The position numbers and the translations under genes were made by a program. From Tetzosporium hominis (lineage in GTDB: Bacteria > Bacillota > Bacilli > Bacillales_A > Planococcaceae), in contig NZ_NOKQ01000196.1 of assembly GCF_002265435.1 (NCBI RefSeq), positions 124,001 through 188,000 of the forward strand: a DNA stretch of 64,000 bases, given 5' to 3'. Below are positions 44,629 to 53,222 of the stretch, piece by piece. Position 1 is the first letter of the stretch, and each line of letters begins with the position of its first letter. The notes below the pieces were generated by a model, which saw only the letters and a program-made list of their open reading frames with translations, had not been told where the DNA came from and did not search any database.

Positions 44629-45483
44629 TTATCGAAGTAATTGAAGTACTGCTTGTGGCTGTTGGTTTGCTTGTGCAAGCATCGCTTGAGAAGCTTGAGT
44701 TAAGATGTTGTTCTTAGTGAACTCCATCATTTCTTTCGCCATGTCCACGTCACGTACACGTGATTCAGCTGCTGTTAAGTTCTCAGAAGTTGAAGCCAAG
44801 TTGTTTGTAGTGAACTCCAAACGATTTTGAGTAGCGCCGAATGAAGAACGTTGCTTAGAAACTGCAGCAATTGCATCGTCAACAGTTTGAAGTTGAGTAT
44901 CAAAGTCGGTAGTTGCAAAATCTGTCACATCAATATCTGATACCCCTGCAGTTTTTAAACCTAGGCCATGTGTAGACATATCAATTGCTGCTAAGTCTAA
45001 AGATTCTGATCCGTTTGCACCAACTTGTAGTGTAATAGCTGCTGTAGAACCAGCTACTGTTCCATCAGAAGTTGTTAAAATGCTGATCCCATTGAATTTT
45101 GTACGAGAAGTGATGCTGTCTGTTTCATCAATCAACTCACCGATTTCACCGTTAATTGCATCTAGCTCTTCTGTGTTATTTGTTCCATTACCAGCTTGAA
45201 CCACTAACTCACGAACACGTTGAAGGATATCGTGAACTTGACCAAGAGCACCGTCGGCCGTTTGGATCAAAGATACGCCATCTTGCGCATTACGTTGTGC
45301 TTGCTCAAGACCACGGATTTGGTTACGCATTTTCTCAGAGATCGAAAGACCAGCTGCGTCATCTGCACCTTTGTTGATGCGTTGACCAGAAGATAATTTC
45401 TCCATTGAGTTTTGTGCTGCGCCAGATACTTGGCCCATTTGGCGGTGCGTGTTTAGTGCTGCTAAGTTGTTATTGATAATCAT
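44629..45483 (-). CDS. hag: Flagellin
   Basis: The 284-residue protein has the conserved D0/D1 N-terminus (IINNNLAALNTHRQ, MEKLSSGQRINKGADDAAGL) and C-terminus (SRVRDVDMAKEMMEFTKNNI, LTQASQAMLAQANQQPQ). The variable middle is short. It is the only flagellin in the window. The ATG at 45483 follows GGAGGT by seven bases. The leader has a sigma-D promoter and two GGA hairpins for CsrA. Confidence 0.96.
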   Translation of the reverse strand: MIINNNLAALNTHRQMGQVSGAAQNSMEKLSSGQRINKGADDAAGLSISEKMRNQIRGLEQAQRNAQDGVSLIQTADGALGQVHDILQRVRELVVQAGNGTNNTEELDAINGEIGELIDETDSITSRTKFNGISILTTSDGTVAGSTAAITLQVGANGSESLDLAAIDMSTHGLGLKTAGVSDIDVTDFATTDFDTQLQTVDDAIAAVSKQRSSFGATQNRLEFTTNNLASTSENLTAAESRVRDVDMAKEMMEFTKNNILTQASQAMLAQANQQPQAVLQLLR

Positions 45484-45488
45484 GATTT

Positions 45489-45502
45489 CTACCTCCATGT
45501 AG
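45489..45502 (-). promoter_or_regulatory. CsrA-binding hairpin covering the flagellin ribosome binding site
   Basis: On the transcript CUAC and GUAG form a four-base stem with loop AUGGAG, presenting GGA inside the Shine-Dalgarno sequence itself. CsrA bound here would block translation, as in B. subtilis hag. Confidence 0.75.
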
Positions 45503-45511
45503 ATGTAATGT

Positions 45512-45542
45512 TAGGGCGCGACATCCGTGTCTTGATGCCCTA
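45512..45542 (-). promoter_or_regulatory. Upstream CsrA-binding hairpin in the flagellin leader
   Basis: GACA-CGGA-UGUC forms a hairpin (45520-45531) with GGA in the loop; ACACGGAUGU fits the CsrA consensus ACARGGAUGU except for one base. An outer stem, UAGGGC with GCCCUA, encloses it. It lies about 20-50 bases upstream of the first hairpin, suitable for one CsrA dimer to bridge both. Confidence 0.75.
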
Positions 45543-45550
45543 CATACTTT

Positions 45551-45577
45551 ATATCGGAGAGTAGAAAAAAGAGTTTA
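45551..45577 (-). promoter_or_regulatory. Sigma-D promoter of flagellin
   Basis: On the minus strand TAAA, 15 bp, TCCGATAT, one base from consensus. The expected start near 45544 gives a leader of about 60 bases that begins at the first CsrA hairpin. Confidence 0.9.
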
Positions 45578-45591
45578 GTGTTTTTTAAAAA

Positions 45592-45804
45592 TTATTTTGT
45601 AAACTTTTTCAATTGTTCTAAAGAAGCACTTGCAGCTTGATTTTCTTTACGAATTTCTTCGAAGACTTCTTGCCTATGAACCGGGACACTTTTGGAAGCT
45701 CGTATCCCAAGCTTCACCACATCGCCTTCGATGGCAGTGATTGTCACTTCGATATCTTGCCCAATGTGAATGGTCTCGCCTACTTTGCGTCCAAGCACTA
45801 ACAT
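45592..45804 (-). CDS. csrA: Translational regulator CsrA
   Basis: The 70-residue protein is full length: [36 protein letters not shown] and a final [14 protein letters not shown] with the RNA-binding VH and Arg residues. It represses flagellin translation and is held by FliW. Its start directly follows the fliW stop. Confidence 0.96.
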   Translation of the reverse strand: MLVLGRKVGETIHIGQDIEVTITAIEGDVVKLGIRASKSVPVHRQEVFEEIRKENQAASASLEQLKKFTK

Positions 45805-46194
45805 CTAAGCGTCCCCCTTCAACGGGTGCTTCACGGAAAAATCTGTTGAAGTGTGGACCCACTGGATTGCTTTCTTCGTGCGAAGATTAAATATTAAAGG
45901 TGCTTTTAAATTAGTGGTAGACGTATCGAGCGATTTCTTCAGTGTGACAAGCGACAACACAATCACATCTTCAGAAGCCTCAACTTCTAACTTCTCTAAC
46001 GTATCTTCGTCTAAGGCAACCTTATAACTTGATTCAATCTTGAACGGATCAACAGCTATAAAACCGATTCCTACTTCGGACGATTGAAGCTCATAAAATG
46101 TCGCATCAAATGGAACGTCGACAGGGGTGAGCGTCAATTCCTGAATATCCTCAAATCCTAATAATCCTTCTGGCAGCTGAAATGTTGTATTCAT
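45805..46194 (-). CDS. fliW: Flagellar assembly factor FliW
   Basis: The 129-residue protein matches FliW (FQLPEGLLGFEDIQELTLTP, FIAVDPFKIESSY, VLSLVTLKKSLDTSTTNLKA, PLIFNLRTKKAIQW). It binds CsrA or flagellin, so free flagellin releases CsrA and shuts its own translation. It is the middle gene of HD-GYP-fliW-csrA. Confidence 0.95.
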   Translation of the reverse strand: MNTTFQLPEGLLGFEDIQELTLTPVDVPFDATFYELQSSEVGIGFIAVDPFKIESSYKVALDEDTLEKLEVEASEDVIVLSLVTLKKSLDTSTTNLKAPLIFNLRTKKAIQWVHTSTDFSVKHPLKGDA

Positions 46195-46209
46195 GAAGTG
46201 CCTCCTTGC

Positions 46210-47208
46210 TTACAAGGACACGACTTTGCGCATCTCAGGTAATTTGTTTTTCATCATAACAGTAAACGCATCCACGATTTTTGGGTCGAACTGAGTTCCT
46301 GCGTTTTCTTTGATAATGCGAATCGCTTCTTCCGGCGAACGTTTTCGTTGATAGACGCGGTTTGTGGTCATCGCATCATATGTATCCGCAATAGCCATGA
46401 TACGAGCCGATAGTGGAATCTGCTCCCCGATAAGTCCTACAGGATAGCCATTGCCGTCATAGCGTTCGTGGTGATAAAGAATCGCATCTCGAATGATTTG
46501 ATTGCGCATGACAGGAGCATGTTGCAAAAGATCCATCCCAAGCTGCGGATGTTTTTTAATTTCAATATATTCTTGGACCGTCAGCGAATCGGGCTTAATT
46601 AAGATTGAATCCGGTATCGCTATCTTCCCGATATCGTGAAGCAGTCCGGCTATGTAGAGATTTTGCTGGAACTCGGAATGAAGATTCATTTGCTGTGCTA
46701 TCCAAACTGACTTTTCAGCTACATTACGTGAATGCTGCGCTGTGTAATGATCGCGCATTTGAATGGTTTGTAGAAGTGAATAAATACTTTTCATCTCCGT
46801 ACTGCGTGCCTCTTGTAAAATCTTAAGTGCAGATACGGAAAAGATACCAATGCCTGTATAGAGTATAAAAAAGAGCGCAAGCATCAACCAATCATGGGAT
46901 GTGAAGGCGGCTGAGTATGTATAATAGCGCAATCCTACAAAAATTAATGACAACAAGAAGATATAAATCCTTCGGTCAAACAATAAACTATACCCAAAAA
47001 TCAACACATAATAGAGATCCGGTCCGATATGGTTGGGTATGACCGTATGTTCCATCCAAAATACTACCGGCGAAAAGAGTACCAACAAAAACGTCAGCAA
47101 TTCTTTGCGGTCAGCCATGGACAACACAGCGTCAATTACTGCCACACCATAACGAGGAGCGGCAATCTTTTCAACTTCGATTTCATCCCGTATCTTGAAC
47201 ACGTTCAT
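46210..47208 (-). CDS. Membrane HD-GYP domain c-di-GMP phosphodiesterase
   Basis: The 332-residue protein has four to five membrane helices in residues about 36-130 and a cytosolic HD-GYP domain with HDIGKIAIPD (191-200) and HHERYDGNGYP (246-256). The catalytic residues are intact, so it should hydrolyse c-di-GMP. It is the first gene of the operon with fliW and csrA, behind a sigma-D promoter, so its synthesis is tied to flagellar assembly. The ATG at 47208 follows AGGAGG by five bases; an upstream in-frame start at 47274 lies within the promoter. Confidence 0.9.
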   Translation of the reverse strand: MNVFKIRDEIEVEKIAAPRYGVAVIDAVLSMADRKELLTFLLVLFSPVVFWMEHTVIPNHIGPDLYYVLIFGYSLLFDRRIYIFLLSLIFVGLRYYTYSAAFTSHDWLMLALFFILYTGIGIFSVSALKILQEARSTEMKSIYSLLQTIQMRDHYTAQHSRNVAEKSVWIAQQMNLHSEFQQNLYIAGLLHDIGKIAIPDSILIKPDSLTVQEYIEIKKHPQLGMDLLQHAPVMRNQIIRDAILYHHERYDGNGYPVGLIGEQIPLSARIMAIADTYDAMTTNRVYQRKRSPEEAIRIIKENAGTQFDPKIVDAFTVMMKNKLPEMRKVVSL

Positions 47209-47243
47209 ACGCTCCTCCTGATAGATAGACTGATTCATAGAAG

Positions 47244-47270
47244 TTATCGGACAATTCTTTGAATAGTTTA
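47244..47270 (-). promoter_or_regulatory. Sigma-D promoter of the HD-GYP-fliW-csrA operon
   Basis: On the minus strand TAAA, 15 bp, TCCGATAA, one to two bases from consensus. A weaker sigma-A candidate (TTGACT, 17 bp, TAAAAA) lies 30 bp further upstream. Confidence 0.8.
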
Positions 47271-47325
47271 GCATGATTAAACAGTTTTATAGAATATTTT
47301 TATGAATTTAATTCAGCTCAGTCAA

Positions 47326-47352
47326 AATAAAAAACGCCTGCCGCAGCAGACG
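47326..47352 (-). terminator. Terminator of the ribose operon
   Basis: GCGTCTGC, loop TGCG, GCAGGCGT with two G-U pairs, followed by TTTTTATTTTG on the minus strand, 14 bp after the rbsB stop. Confidence 0.85.
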
Positions 47353-47365
47353 CTTCCTCTAACTA

Positions 47366-48295
47366 TTATTCTTGTCCTACTAACTCCAGTTCAACTGGAA
47401 TACTAGCTTCTACTTCTTCGCCAGCAAGAACTTTCATTGCTGTTTCAATGCCGATTTCACCGATCATCGCTGGTTGCTGAGCGATAGTTCCCGCTAAGCG
47501 ACCATCTTCTACAGAAGCTACTGCGTCATCCGTTGCATCGAATCCGACAACTACGATATCTTTGCCAGCTGCTTCGATTGCTTCAAGAGCTCCTAGAGCC
47601 ATTTCATCATTGTGAGCAAATACCCCTTTGATGTCTGGGTTCGACTGAAGGATGTTTTCCATTACAGAAAGACCTTCTGCACGGTTGAAGTTAGCTGTCT
47701 GTTTCGCCACTACATCTAATTGTTCTGTCGCTACAGAGTTGAAGCCTTCGCCACGTTCGCGAGCTGCAGATGAACCTGGTACTCCTTCAAGCTCAGCAAC
47801 TTGTGCGCCTTCACCGATAAGAGATACTAAGTATTCTCCAGCCATCTTCCCGCCTGCCACGTTATCAGAAGCGACGTGTGCAACGACTTCGCCACCTTCA
47901 GCAGAACGATCTAAAGTGATTACCGGAATATCTGCTGCATTTGCAGATTCGACTGCTGCTGCTACTGCTGCAGAGTCCACTGGGTTAATTAGAATGAAAT
48001 CAACGCCTTGTTGAATCAAGTCTTCTACGTCAGAGGCTTGTTTCGCTGCGTCATCTTGTGCGTCTACTACTGAAAGTTCAGCGCCAAGTTCTTCAGCTTT
48101 TGCTTTCGCTCCGTCTGTTAACGTTACGAAGAATGGGTTGTTCAATGTTGAAACAGAGAACCCGATTGTTGGTGTTCCTTCAGAAGATCCTTCAGAACCT
48201 GTTCCTTCTGATTCATTTGATGTAGGTGAATCCAAAGAACAAGCGGCTAGGAACAAAACTGCTGCAAGACTAACTAGTAACCAAAGTTTTTTCAT
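47366..48295 (-). CDS. rbsB: Ribose-binding lipoprotein RbsB
   Basis: The 309-residue product has a lipoprotein signal with lipobox LAAC (Cys19), a disordered Ser/Glu linker and a type I periplasmic-binding fold (TIGFSVSTLNNPFFVTLTDG, GVDFILINPVDSAAVAAAVE). It delivers ribose to RbsC/RbsA. Last gene of rbsRKDACB. Confidence 0.93.
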   Translation of the reverse strand: MKKLWLLVSLAAVLFLAACSLDSPTSNESEGTGSEGSSEGTPTIGFSVSTLNNPFFVTLTDGAKAKAEELGAELSVVDAQDDAAKQASDVEDLIQQGVDFILINPVDSAAVAAAVESANAADIPVITLDRSAEGGEVVAHVASDNVAGGKMAGEYLVSLIGEGAQVAELEGVPGSSAARERGEGFNSVATEQLDVVAKQTANFNRAEGLSVMENILQSNPDIKGVFAHNDEMALGALEAIEAAGKDIVVVGFDATDDAVASVEDGRLAGTIAQQPAMIGEIGIETAMKVLAGEEVEASIPVELELVGQE

Positions 48296-48309
48296 GTGAC
48301 TCTCTCCCC

Positions 48310-49260
48310 TTAAATCAATTTTTTACGGTCGATTAGAACCGCGAATAATATGACAAGCCCTTTAACAACTTGCTGGAAAAAGGACGAAACCCCAATAAGA
48401 TTTAACCCATTGTTAAGAACTCCAATGATCAATGCACCGATCAACGTTCCGACGATCCAACCACGACCGCCAGTCAAACTTGTACCACCAAGAACTACTG
48501 CTGCGATAGCGTCGAGTTCGAACATCTGACCTGCTGTCGGTTGAGCCGAGTTGAGACGAGACGTTAAAATCAAGGCAGCGAGTGCTGATAAGAAACCTGT
48601 TAATGCGTAAACATAAATCTTTATGCGACCTGTTTTAATACCGGATAACTTCGAAGCTTCTTCGTTCCCACCTACCGCATAGACGCGGCGGCCAAACGTC
48701 GTCTTCTTCAAGATAAAGTATAAAATACCAAAGCTTACGAGCATCGTGACAACAGGTACTGGGATTCCGAAGAAATACCCTTTCCCGAGCATCTGGAATG
48801 TCAAGGAATCACCAAGTCCTGAAATCGGGCGGCCTTCTGTATAAACGAGAGTTAACCCGCGGTAGATGGTCATCGTAGCTAGTGTCGCAATAAATGGTGC
48901 CACGTTTCCTTTAGCAATCAAGACACCGTTTACGGCTCCAAGTAGGGCTCCAAGAATCAAGCCAAGTAACATCGCAAGAATCGGGTCTGTGCCCCCTGCC
49001 ATCATTCCGGCAGTGACTGCTCCTGTAAGAGCCAAGATGGAACCAACAGATAGATCAATTCCACCCGTCAAAATAACGAAAGTCATTCCAAATGCGATGA
49101 TGGCATTGATGGATACTTGTCGAAGGACATTCAATAAGTTGTTCACCGATAAGAAATCGGGATTTAGAATCGTAATGATAGTGATGATTAAAAACAGGCC
49201 TAAGAACGGCACTAACTTTTGAAGCACACCTTGTTTTGATTTCGCTGTTGTACTAGACAC
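48310..49260 (-). CDS. rbsC: Ribose ABC transporter permease RbsC
   Basis: The product (316 residues) has about ten membrane helices and the family segments [20 protein letters not shown] and [20 protein letters not shown]. The GTG at 49260 was chosen because AGGAGGTG lies six bases upstream; it overlaps the rbsA stop by eight bases. Confidence 0.93.
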   Translation of the reverse strand: MSSTTAKSKQGVLQKLVPFLGLFLIITIITILNPDFLSVNNLLNVLRQVSINAIIAFGMTFVILTGGIDLSVGSILALTGAVTAGMMAGGTDPILAMLLGLILGALLGAVNGVLIAKGNVAPFIATLATMTIYRGLTLVYTEGRPISGLGDSLTFQMLGKGYFFGIPVPVVTMLVSFGILYFILKKTTFGRRVYAVGGNEEASKLSGIKTGRIKIYVYALTGFLSALAALILTSRLNSAQPTAGQMFELDAIAAVVLGGTSLTGGRGWIVGTLIGALIIGVLNNGLNLIGVSSFFQQVVKGLVILFAVLIDRKKLI

Positions 49261-50743
49261 GCGCTCCACCTCCTGTGGCATAATGCATAATCTGTTCTTG
49301 CGTTAAGTCTTGATTGTCTAAGTTCGCCGTTAGTTTTCCTTCATGCATGACGAGAACACGATCCGCCATACCGAGTACTTCCGGAAGTTCTGAAGAAATC
49401 ATGACAATCGCGACACCTTTTTCAGCGAGTTCGTTCATGATGGAATAAATCTCTTTTTTCGCTCCGACATCGACACCGCGAGTCGGTTCATCGAGAATCA
49501 GAATCGACGGGTTTGTACCGAGCCATTTCGAGAGGACAACTTTTTGCTGATTCCCTCCACTGAGGGATTTCACTGGCAGCTCTGGACTCGAAGTACGAAT
49601 GCCAAGTCTCTCTTTCATGCGGTCAAATAGCGCACGTTCTTTCTTTGCTGACATCAAGCCGTTAGCAGAAAGATCTTTAAAATTCGTGAGGCTGATGTTT
49701 TCTTCAACGCTAAAGTCGAGGATTAACCCTTCACTCTTACGATCTTCCGTAACATAGCCTAATCCGTGGCCAATAGCATCATAAGGCGAGCTAATCTTGA
49801 CGACCTTCCCGTTAATCTTCACTTCACCAGCTGATGCTTTGCGGTATCCAAAGAGCGACTGAACGATTTCCGTACGACCTGCTCCCATCAGACCAGCTAA
49901 AGCAACGATCTCACCTTTTTTCACATCGAACGAGATGTCTCGGAAATAAGGTTCACGTGCGAGTCCTGTCACTTCAAGAACGGTCTCACCGACTTCACAA
50001 GTGCGATTCGGGAAGCGGTCTCCAAGTGCGCGGCCTACCATCATCTGAACGATTTCATCGAAGTTTGTGTCCGCTATGCGTTTCACGCCAACCCATTCGC
50101 CGTCACGCAGTACGGTGATTCGGTCACAGATGGCGAAGATTTCTTCCATACGGTGCGAAATGTAAATGAACGCTACGCCTTGATCTTTCAGCGATCGTAC
50201 CGTTTTGAAGAGTTGTTCAATCTCACGGTCTGTTAGCGCTGCAGTCGGCTCATCCATAATAATGACTTCTGCATTTGATGATAGTGCTCTCGCAATCTCT
50301 ACGATTTGCTGTTGCCCGACTGACAAAGTTGCAGCCTCTGCTGCAGGATCAACATGAAGTCCAAGTGCCGCGAGACGTTCTTTCGCTTCCGTTTCCATCT
50401 TTTTCGTCTTCAAGATTCCGGTCTTGCCAAGCGTTTCTTCTTTTCCAAGGAACAAATTTTCCGCAATCGATAAGTACGGCAATATGTTAAGTTCTTGGTG
50501 GATAACAGCGATGCCAGCCTCTTCTGCTTGTTGAGGCGACTTGAAAGTGACCTCTTTACCTTTCCAGTGAATCGTCCCGCCATCCTTTGGGTGGATTCCA
50601 GTCAACACTTTCATCATCGTCGACTTTCCGGCTCCGTTCTCACCCATTAGCGCGTGGATTTCTCCCGGTTCGAGGTCAAATTGGACGTCTCGAAGGACGA
50701 CGTTGCCGCTGAATGCTTTGGTGATCCCTTTCATCTGTAACAT
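49253..50743 (-). CDS. rbsA: Ribose ABC transporter ATP-binding protein RbsA
   Basis: The product (496 residues) has two ABC domains. The first has GENGAGKST and [15 protein letters not shown]; the second has the degenerate P-loop GLMGAGRTE and [15 protein letters not shown]. This tandem form is typical of sugar importers of the RbsA/MglA type. The ATG at 50743 follows GGAGG by eight bases. Confidence 0.94.
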   Translation of the reverse strand: MLQMKGITKAFSGNVVLRDVQFDLEPGEIHALMGENGAGKSTMMKVLTGIHPKDGGTIHWKGKEVTFKSPQQAEEAGIAVIHQELNILPYLSIAENLFLGKEETLGKTGILKTKKMETEAKERLAALGLHVDPAAEAATLSVGQQQIVEIARALSSNAEVIIMDEPTAALTDREIEQLFKTVRSLKDQGVAFIYISHRMEEIFAICDRITVLRDGEWVGVKRIADTNFDEIVQMMVGRALGDRFPNRTCEVGETVLEVTGLAREPYFRDISFDVKKGEIVALAGLMGAGRTEIVQSLFGYRKASAGEVKINGKVVKISSPYDAIGHGLGYVTEDRKSEGLILDFSVEENISLTNFKDLSANGLMSAKKERALFDRMKERLGIRTSSPELPVKSLSGGNQQKVVLSKWLGTNPSILILDEPTRGVDVGAKKEIYSIMNELAEKGVAIVMISSELPEVLGMADRVLVMHEGKLTANLDNQDLTQEQIMHYATGGGARV

Positions 50744-50758
50744 GCGTTTCACCTCCGT

Positions 50759-51145
50759 TTAAAAAATGACTCCTGATTGCAACACGATGTTTGCGTAAGG
50801 TGTTGCTTCTCCTGTGCGAATAATGACCTTGGCTTGTTTAGACACTTCTTTTAATTCTTCGTGCGAAATATAGGTGAGTTCAAACTTGTCATCAAGCTCT
50901 TGATGAACGGAATGATTATGTTTAGGTAACTCGGTTGCAACAATAGCTTTCTCAACTTGGAAGTCTGTTGTGACCGCTTCCACGATATCGAGAAAAGTTG
51001 GCTTTCCAAGTGTGTATGATAAGTCGATGCAACGTACTCCGTCTGGAATCGGTAACCCACAATCTGCGATAACAAGCTGATCGGTGTGGCCCATCTTTGC
51101 AAGGATTCCTGCAAGCTCTCTATTCAAGATGCCTTGTTTCTTCAT
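50759..51145 (-). CDS. rbsD: D-ribose pyranase RbsD
   Basis: The 128-residue protein matches RbsD (MKKQGILNRELAGILAKMGH, TDQLVIADCGLPIPDG, RTGEATPYANIVLQSGVIF). It interconverts ribose ring forms for RbsK. It overlaps the rbsK end by four bases. Confidence 0.95.
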   Translation of the reverse strand: MKKQGILNRELAGILAKMGHTDQLVIADCGLPIPDGVRCIDLSYTLGKPTFLDIVEAVTTDFQVEKAIVATELPKHNHSVHQELDDKFELTYISHEELKEVSKQAKVIIRTGEATPYANIVLQSGVIF

Positions 51146-52014
51146 CGTGTCATCCTTTCCATTACAGCTTGTAGTGCTGGCATACCCGTTTGTGCTCCAA
51201 GCGCTTCTACAGATAATGAAGCAGCTGCGTTGGCGAATTCGATAGCTTTTGACAGCTCCCAGTCTTGGGATAAGCCGTATGCAAGTGCCCCATTGAATGT
51301 GTCCCCTGCCCCCGTCGTGTCTACGACTTCGACTGGGTAACCGGTTACATATACAGCATCAGTCGTTCCTGGATACATGGCCCCATCCTCACCGAGCGTC
51401 ACTACGACTTGATTAGGAAACTCGCCAATCGCGTTCTTCCAATCTGCTCCCCAAATCGTTTCCGCTTCGGATTCGTTCGGTGTAAGTAATGCACCGTATT
51501 CTAGTAATTCTTCTGTAAATGCATCCGTTGGTGCTGGATTTAAAATCGCTTGGACACCATGCTCTTTACATAGCGCAAGCCCTCTTCTCACCATATCGAC
51601 GGGAATCTCTAGCTGAAATACGACTACTTTGCTCTTTGGAATAATAGCTTCCATTGCTTGAATCATTTGTGCGTCCCATTTGTGATTGGCACCGGGCACG
51701 ACAATAATGCGATTGTCTTTGTTGGAGACTAGGATATTTGCAATTCCTGTTGGTTCTTCGACTTGTTGGATTGCCTGTGTATGAATACCTTCGTTTTTCA
51801 ATGTCTGCGTCAGTTCGTGACCGAAAGCGTCATTGCCTACAACTCCAAGCAACTTGACGTCAGCACCAAGTCGCGCTGCAGCGACTGCTTGGTTCGCACC
51901 TTTGCCACCTGGGATGGTCGCAAATAAGTTGCCGAGACGCGTCTCTCCTTGTTTCGGGAAATGATCCGTACGAACGACCAGATCCATATTAATACTTCCG
52001 ATGACTGTAATCAT
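51142..52014 (-). CDS. rbsK: Ribokinase RbsK
   Basis: The product (290 residues) has both PfkB signatures: GGKGANQAVAAARLGA and DTTGAGDTFNGALAYGL with the catalytic Asp. It phosphorylates ribose at O5. The ATG at 52014 has GGAG eight bases upstream; the in-frame ATG at 52047 lies inside rbsR. Confidence 0.94.
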   Translation of the reverse strand: MITVIGSINMDLVVRTDHFPKQGETRLGNLFATIPGGKGANQAVAAARLGADVKLLGVVGNDAFGHELTQTLKNEGIHTQAIQQVEEPTGIANILVSNKDNRIIVVPGANHKWDAQMIQAMEAIIPKSKVVVFQLEIPVDMVRRGLALCKEHGVQAILNPAPTDAFTEELLEYGALLTPNESEAETIWGADWKNAIGEFPNQVVVTLGEDGAMYPGTTDAVYVTGYPVEVVDTTGAGDTFNGALAYGLSQDWELSKAIEFANAAASLSVEALGAQTGMPALQAVMERMTR

Positions 52015-52018
52015 GTGG

Positions 52019-52996
52019 TCAACTCCTTGTTGTGCCGCGGTGTACAAGTTCCACGGGCACTTCGTAATACAATGACTCGAGTGGTTCTTTCTCGATTTGT
52101 TTAATTAAGATACGGGCTGCCATGGCTCCGAGTTTATAGATATCCTGGCGCACAGTCGATAATGGCGGTGACAGCATCTCACCTAACTGAATTCCATCAA
52201 AACCTATGATTTGGATGTCTTGTGGAATCACAAGTCCAAGTTCCGTACAAGCTCGAATCGCACCAAGCGCTGCCACATCACTGCTTGTGACTATACCGTC
52301 CACTTCAGGATGAGCCGTTACATACGCTTTCACTTTTTCGTAGGATTCATCAAAATGGAAGTTGGCTTGAATATGGTGTTCATTCACGTTGGTCACTTCC
52401 GCCATCGCTTCTTCAAAACCTTGCTTCCGCTCGCTAGCTGACTGAATGTGATTCGGTCCTTCCACGAACAACAATTCTTTGCAACCTGACTCGATCAAGC
52501 TACAAGTGCTGTCTTTCACACCTTGACGGTTGCTTGAAATGACACATGGGATGGACACATCAATCGGTCGGTCAAGTGCGACCATCGGCTTTTTCAGTTC
52601 CATGTAGACGTCTCGGTTCTGTTGACTTGAGGTCACGATAAAACCAGCGACGTATTTCTTTTGAAGTGTTTCGATATAGTTTTTCTCTTTTTCTGGATTT
52701 TCGTCCGAATTACAGAGTACGACGGTGTAGCCATAAGTAAGCGCCACGTCTTCAACCGCTCGTGCGAGTTCCGGGAAGAAGGGGTTCGTGATGTCAGGCA
52801 AGATGAGTCCAATTAAGTTGGACTGCTTCGTCGTCAAACTGCGTGCAACGGAATTCATCTCGTAATTTAGGTCGTTGATAGCACGCTGCACAGCTTGTGC
52901 AGTGTCTGCTCCAACGTATCCTTTGCCGTTCAAGTAACGGGAAACTGTGGCGACGGATACGCCTGCGTGTTTTGCTACATCTCGTATGGTCGCCAT
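52019..52996 (-). CDS. rbsR: Ribose operon repressor RbsR (LacI family)
   Basis: The 325-residue protein has an N-terminal LacI helix-turn-helix (TIRDVAKHAGVSVATVSRYL), a hinge helix (MNSVARSLTTKQSN) and a sugar-binding core. As first gene of the operon it controls its own expression through the palindrome at 53091-53110. Confidence 0.93.
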   Translation of the reverse strand: MATIRDVAKHAGVSVATVSRYLNGKGYVGADTAQAVQRAINDLNYEMNSVARSLTTKQSNLIGLILPDITNPFFPELARAVEDVALTYGYTVVLCNSDENPEKEKNYIETLQKKYVAGFIVTSSQQNRDVYMELKKPMVALDRPIDVSIPCVISSNRQGVKDSTCSLIESGCKELLFVEGPNHIQSASERKQGFEEAMAEVTNVNEHHIQANFHFDESYEKVKAYVTAHPEVDGIVTSSDVAALGAIRACTELGLVIPQDIQIIGFDGIQLGEMLSPPLSTVRQDIYKLGAMAARILIKQIEKEPLESLYYEVPVELVHRGTTRS

Positions 52997-53021
52997 TCGA
53001 TTGCCTCCTCTAGTGGTTTTG

Positions 53022-53084
53022 TGTGGTCTTCGTAAGACGTCTCGTGGTCCGCAGAACTCTCTTTAAAGTCCACTTAAGCATAAA
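53022..53084. repeat. Three-unit degenerate 21-bp array in the rbs leader (GTCCGC core)
   Basis: Units start at 53022, 53043 and 53064 and carry GGTCTTCGTAA, GGTCCGCAGAA and AGTCCACTTAA at the same phase. The array lies between the rbs operator and the rbsR start codon, so it is within the 5' untranslated leader. It has the same core as the arrays at 59.1 and 60.4 kb. Confidence 0.75.
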
Positions 53085-53090
53085 TCAGTT

Positions 53091-53110
53091 ATGTGTAACC
53101 GGTTACACAT
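53091..53110. promoter_or_regulatory. RbsR operator (perfect 20-bp palindrome, also cre-like)
   Basis: ATGTGTAACCGGTTACACAT is a perfect palindrome with a central CpG pair typical of LacI-family operators. The core TGTAACCGGTTACA also fits the cre consensus, so CcpA could bind as well. It lies directly downstream of the -10 box, over the transcription start. Confidence 0.85.
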
Positions 53111-53139
53111 AGAATAAATGCCTCACACCATGATGTCAA
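53111..53139 (-). promoter_or_regulatory. Sigma-A promoter of the rbs operon
   Basis: On the minus strand TTGACA (53134-53139), 17 bp, TATTCT (53111-53116). The leader would be about 105 bases and contain the operator and the 21-bp repeats. Confidence 0.85.
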
Positions 53140-53222
53140 GAGAGAAAATATTAGGAGAATATAAAATCTGCAACTTCTTCCTCTATACTAAAGAGTAGCT
53201 ACTTATAGAAAGGATCGATTTT

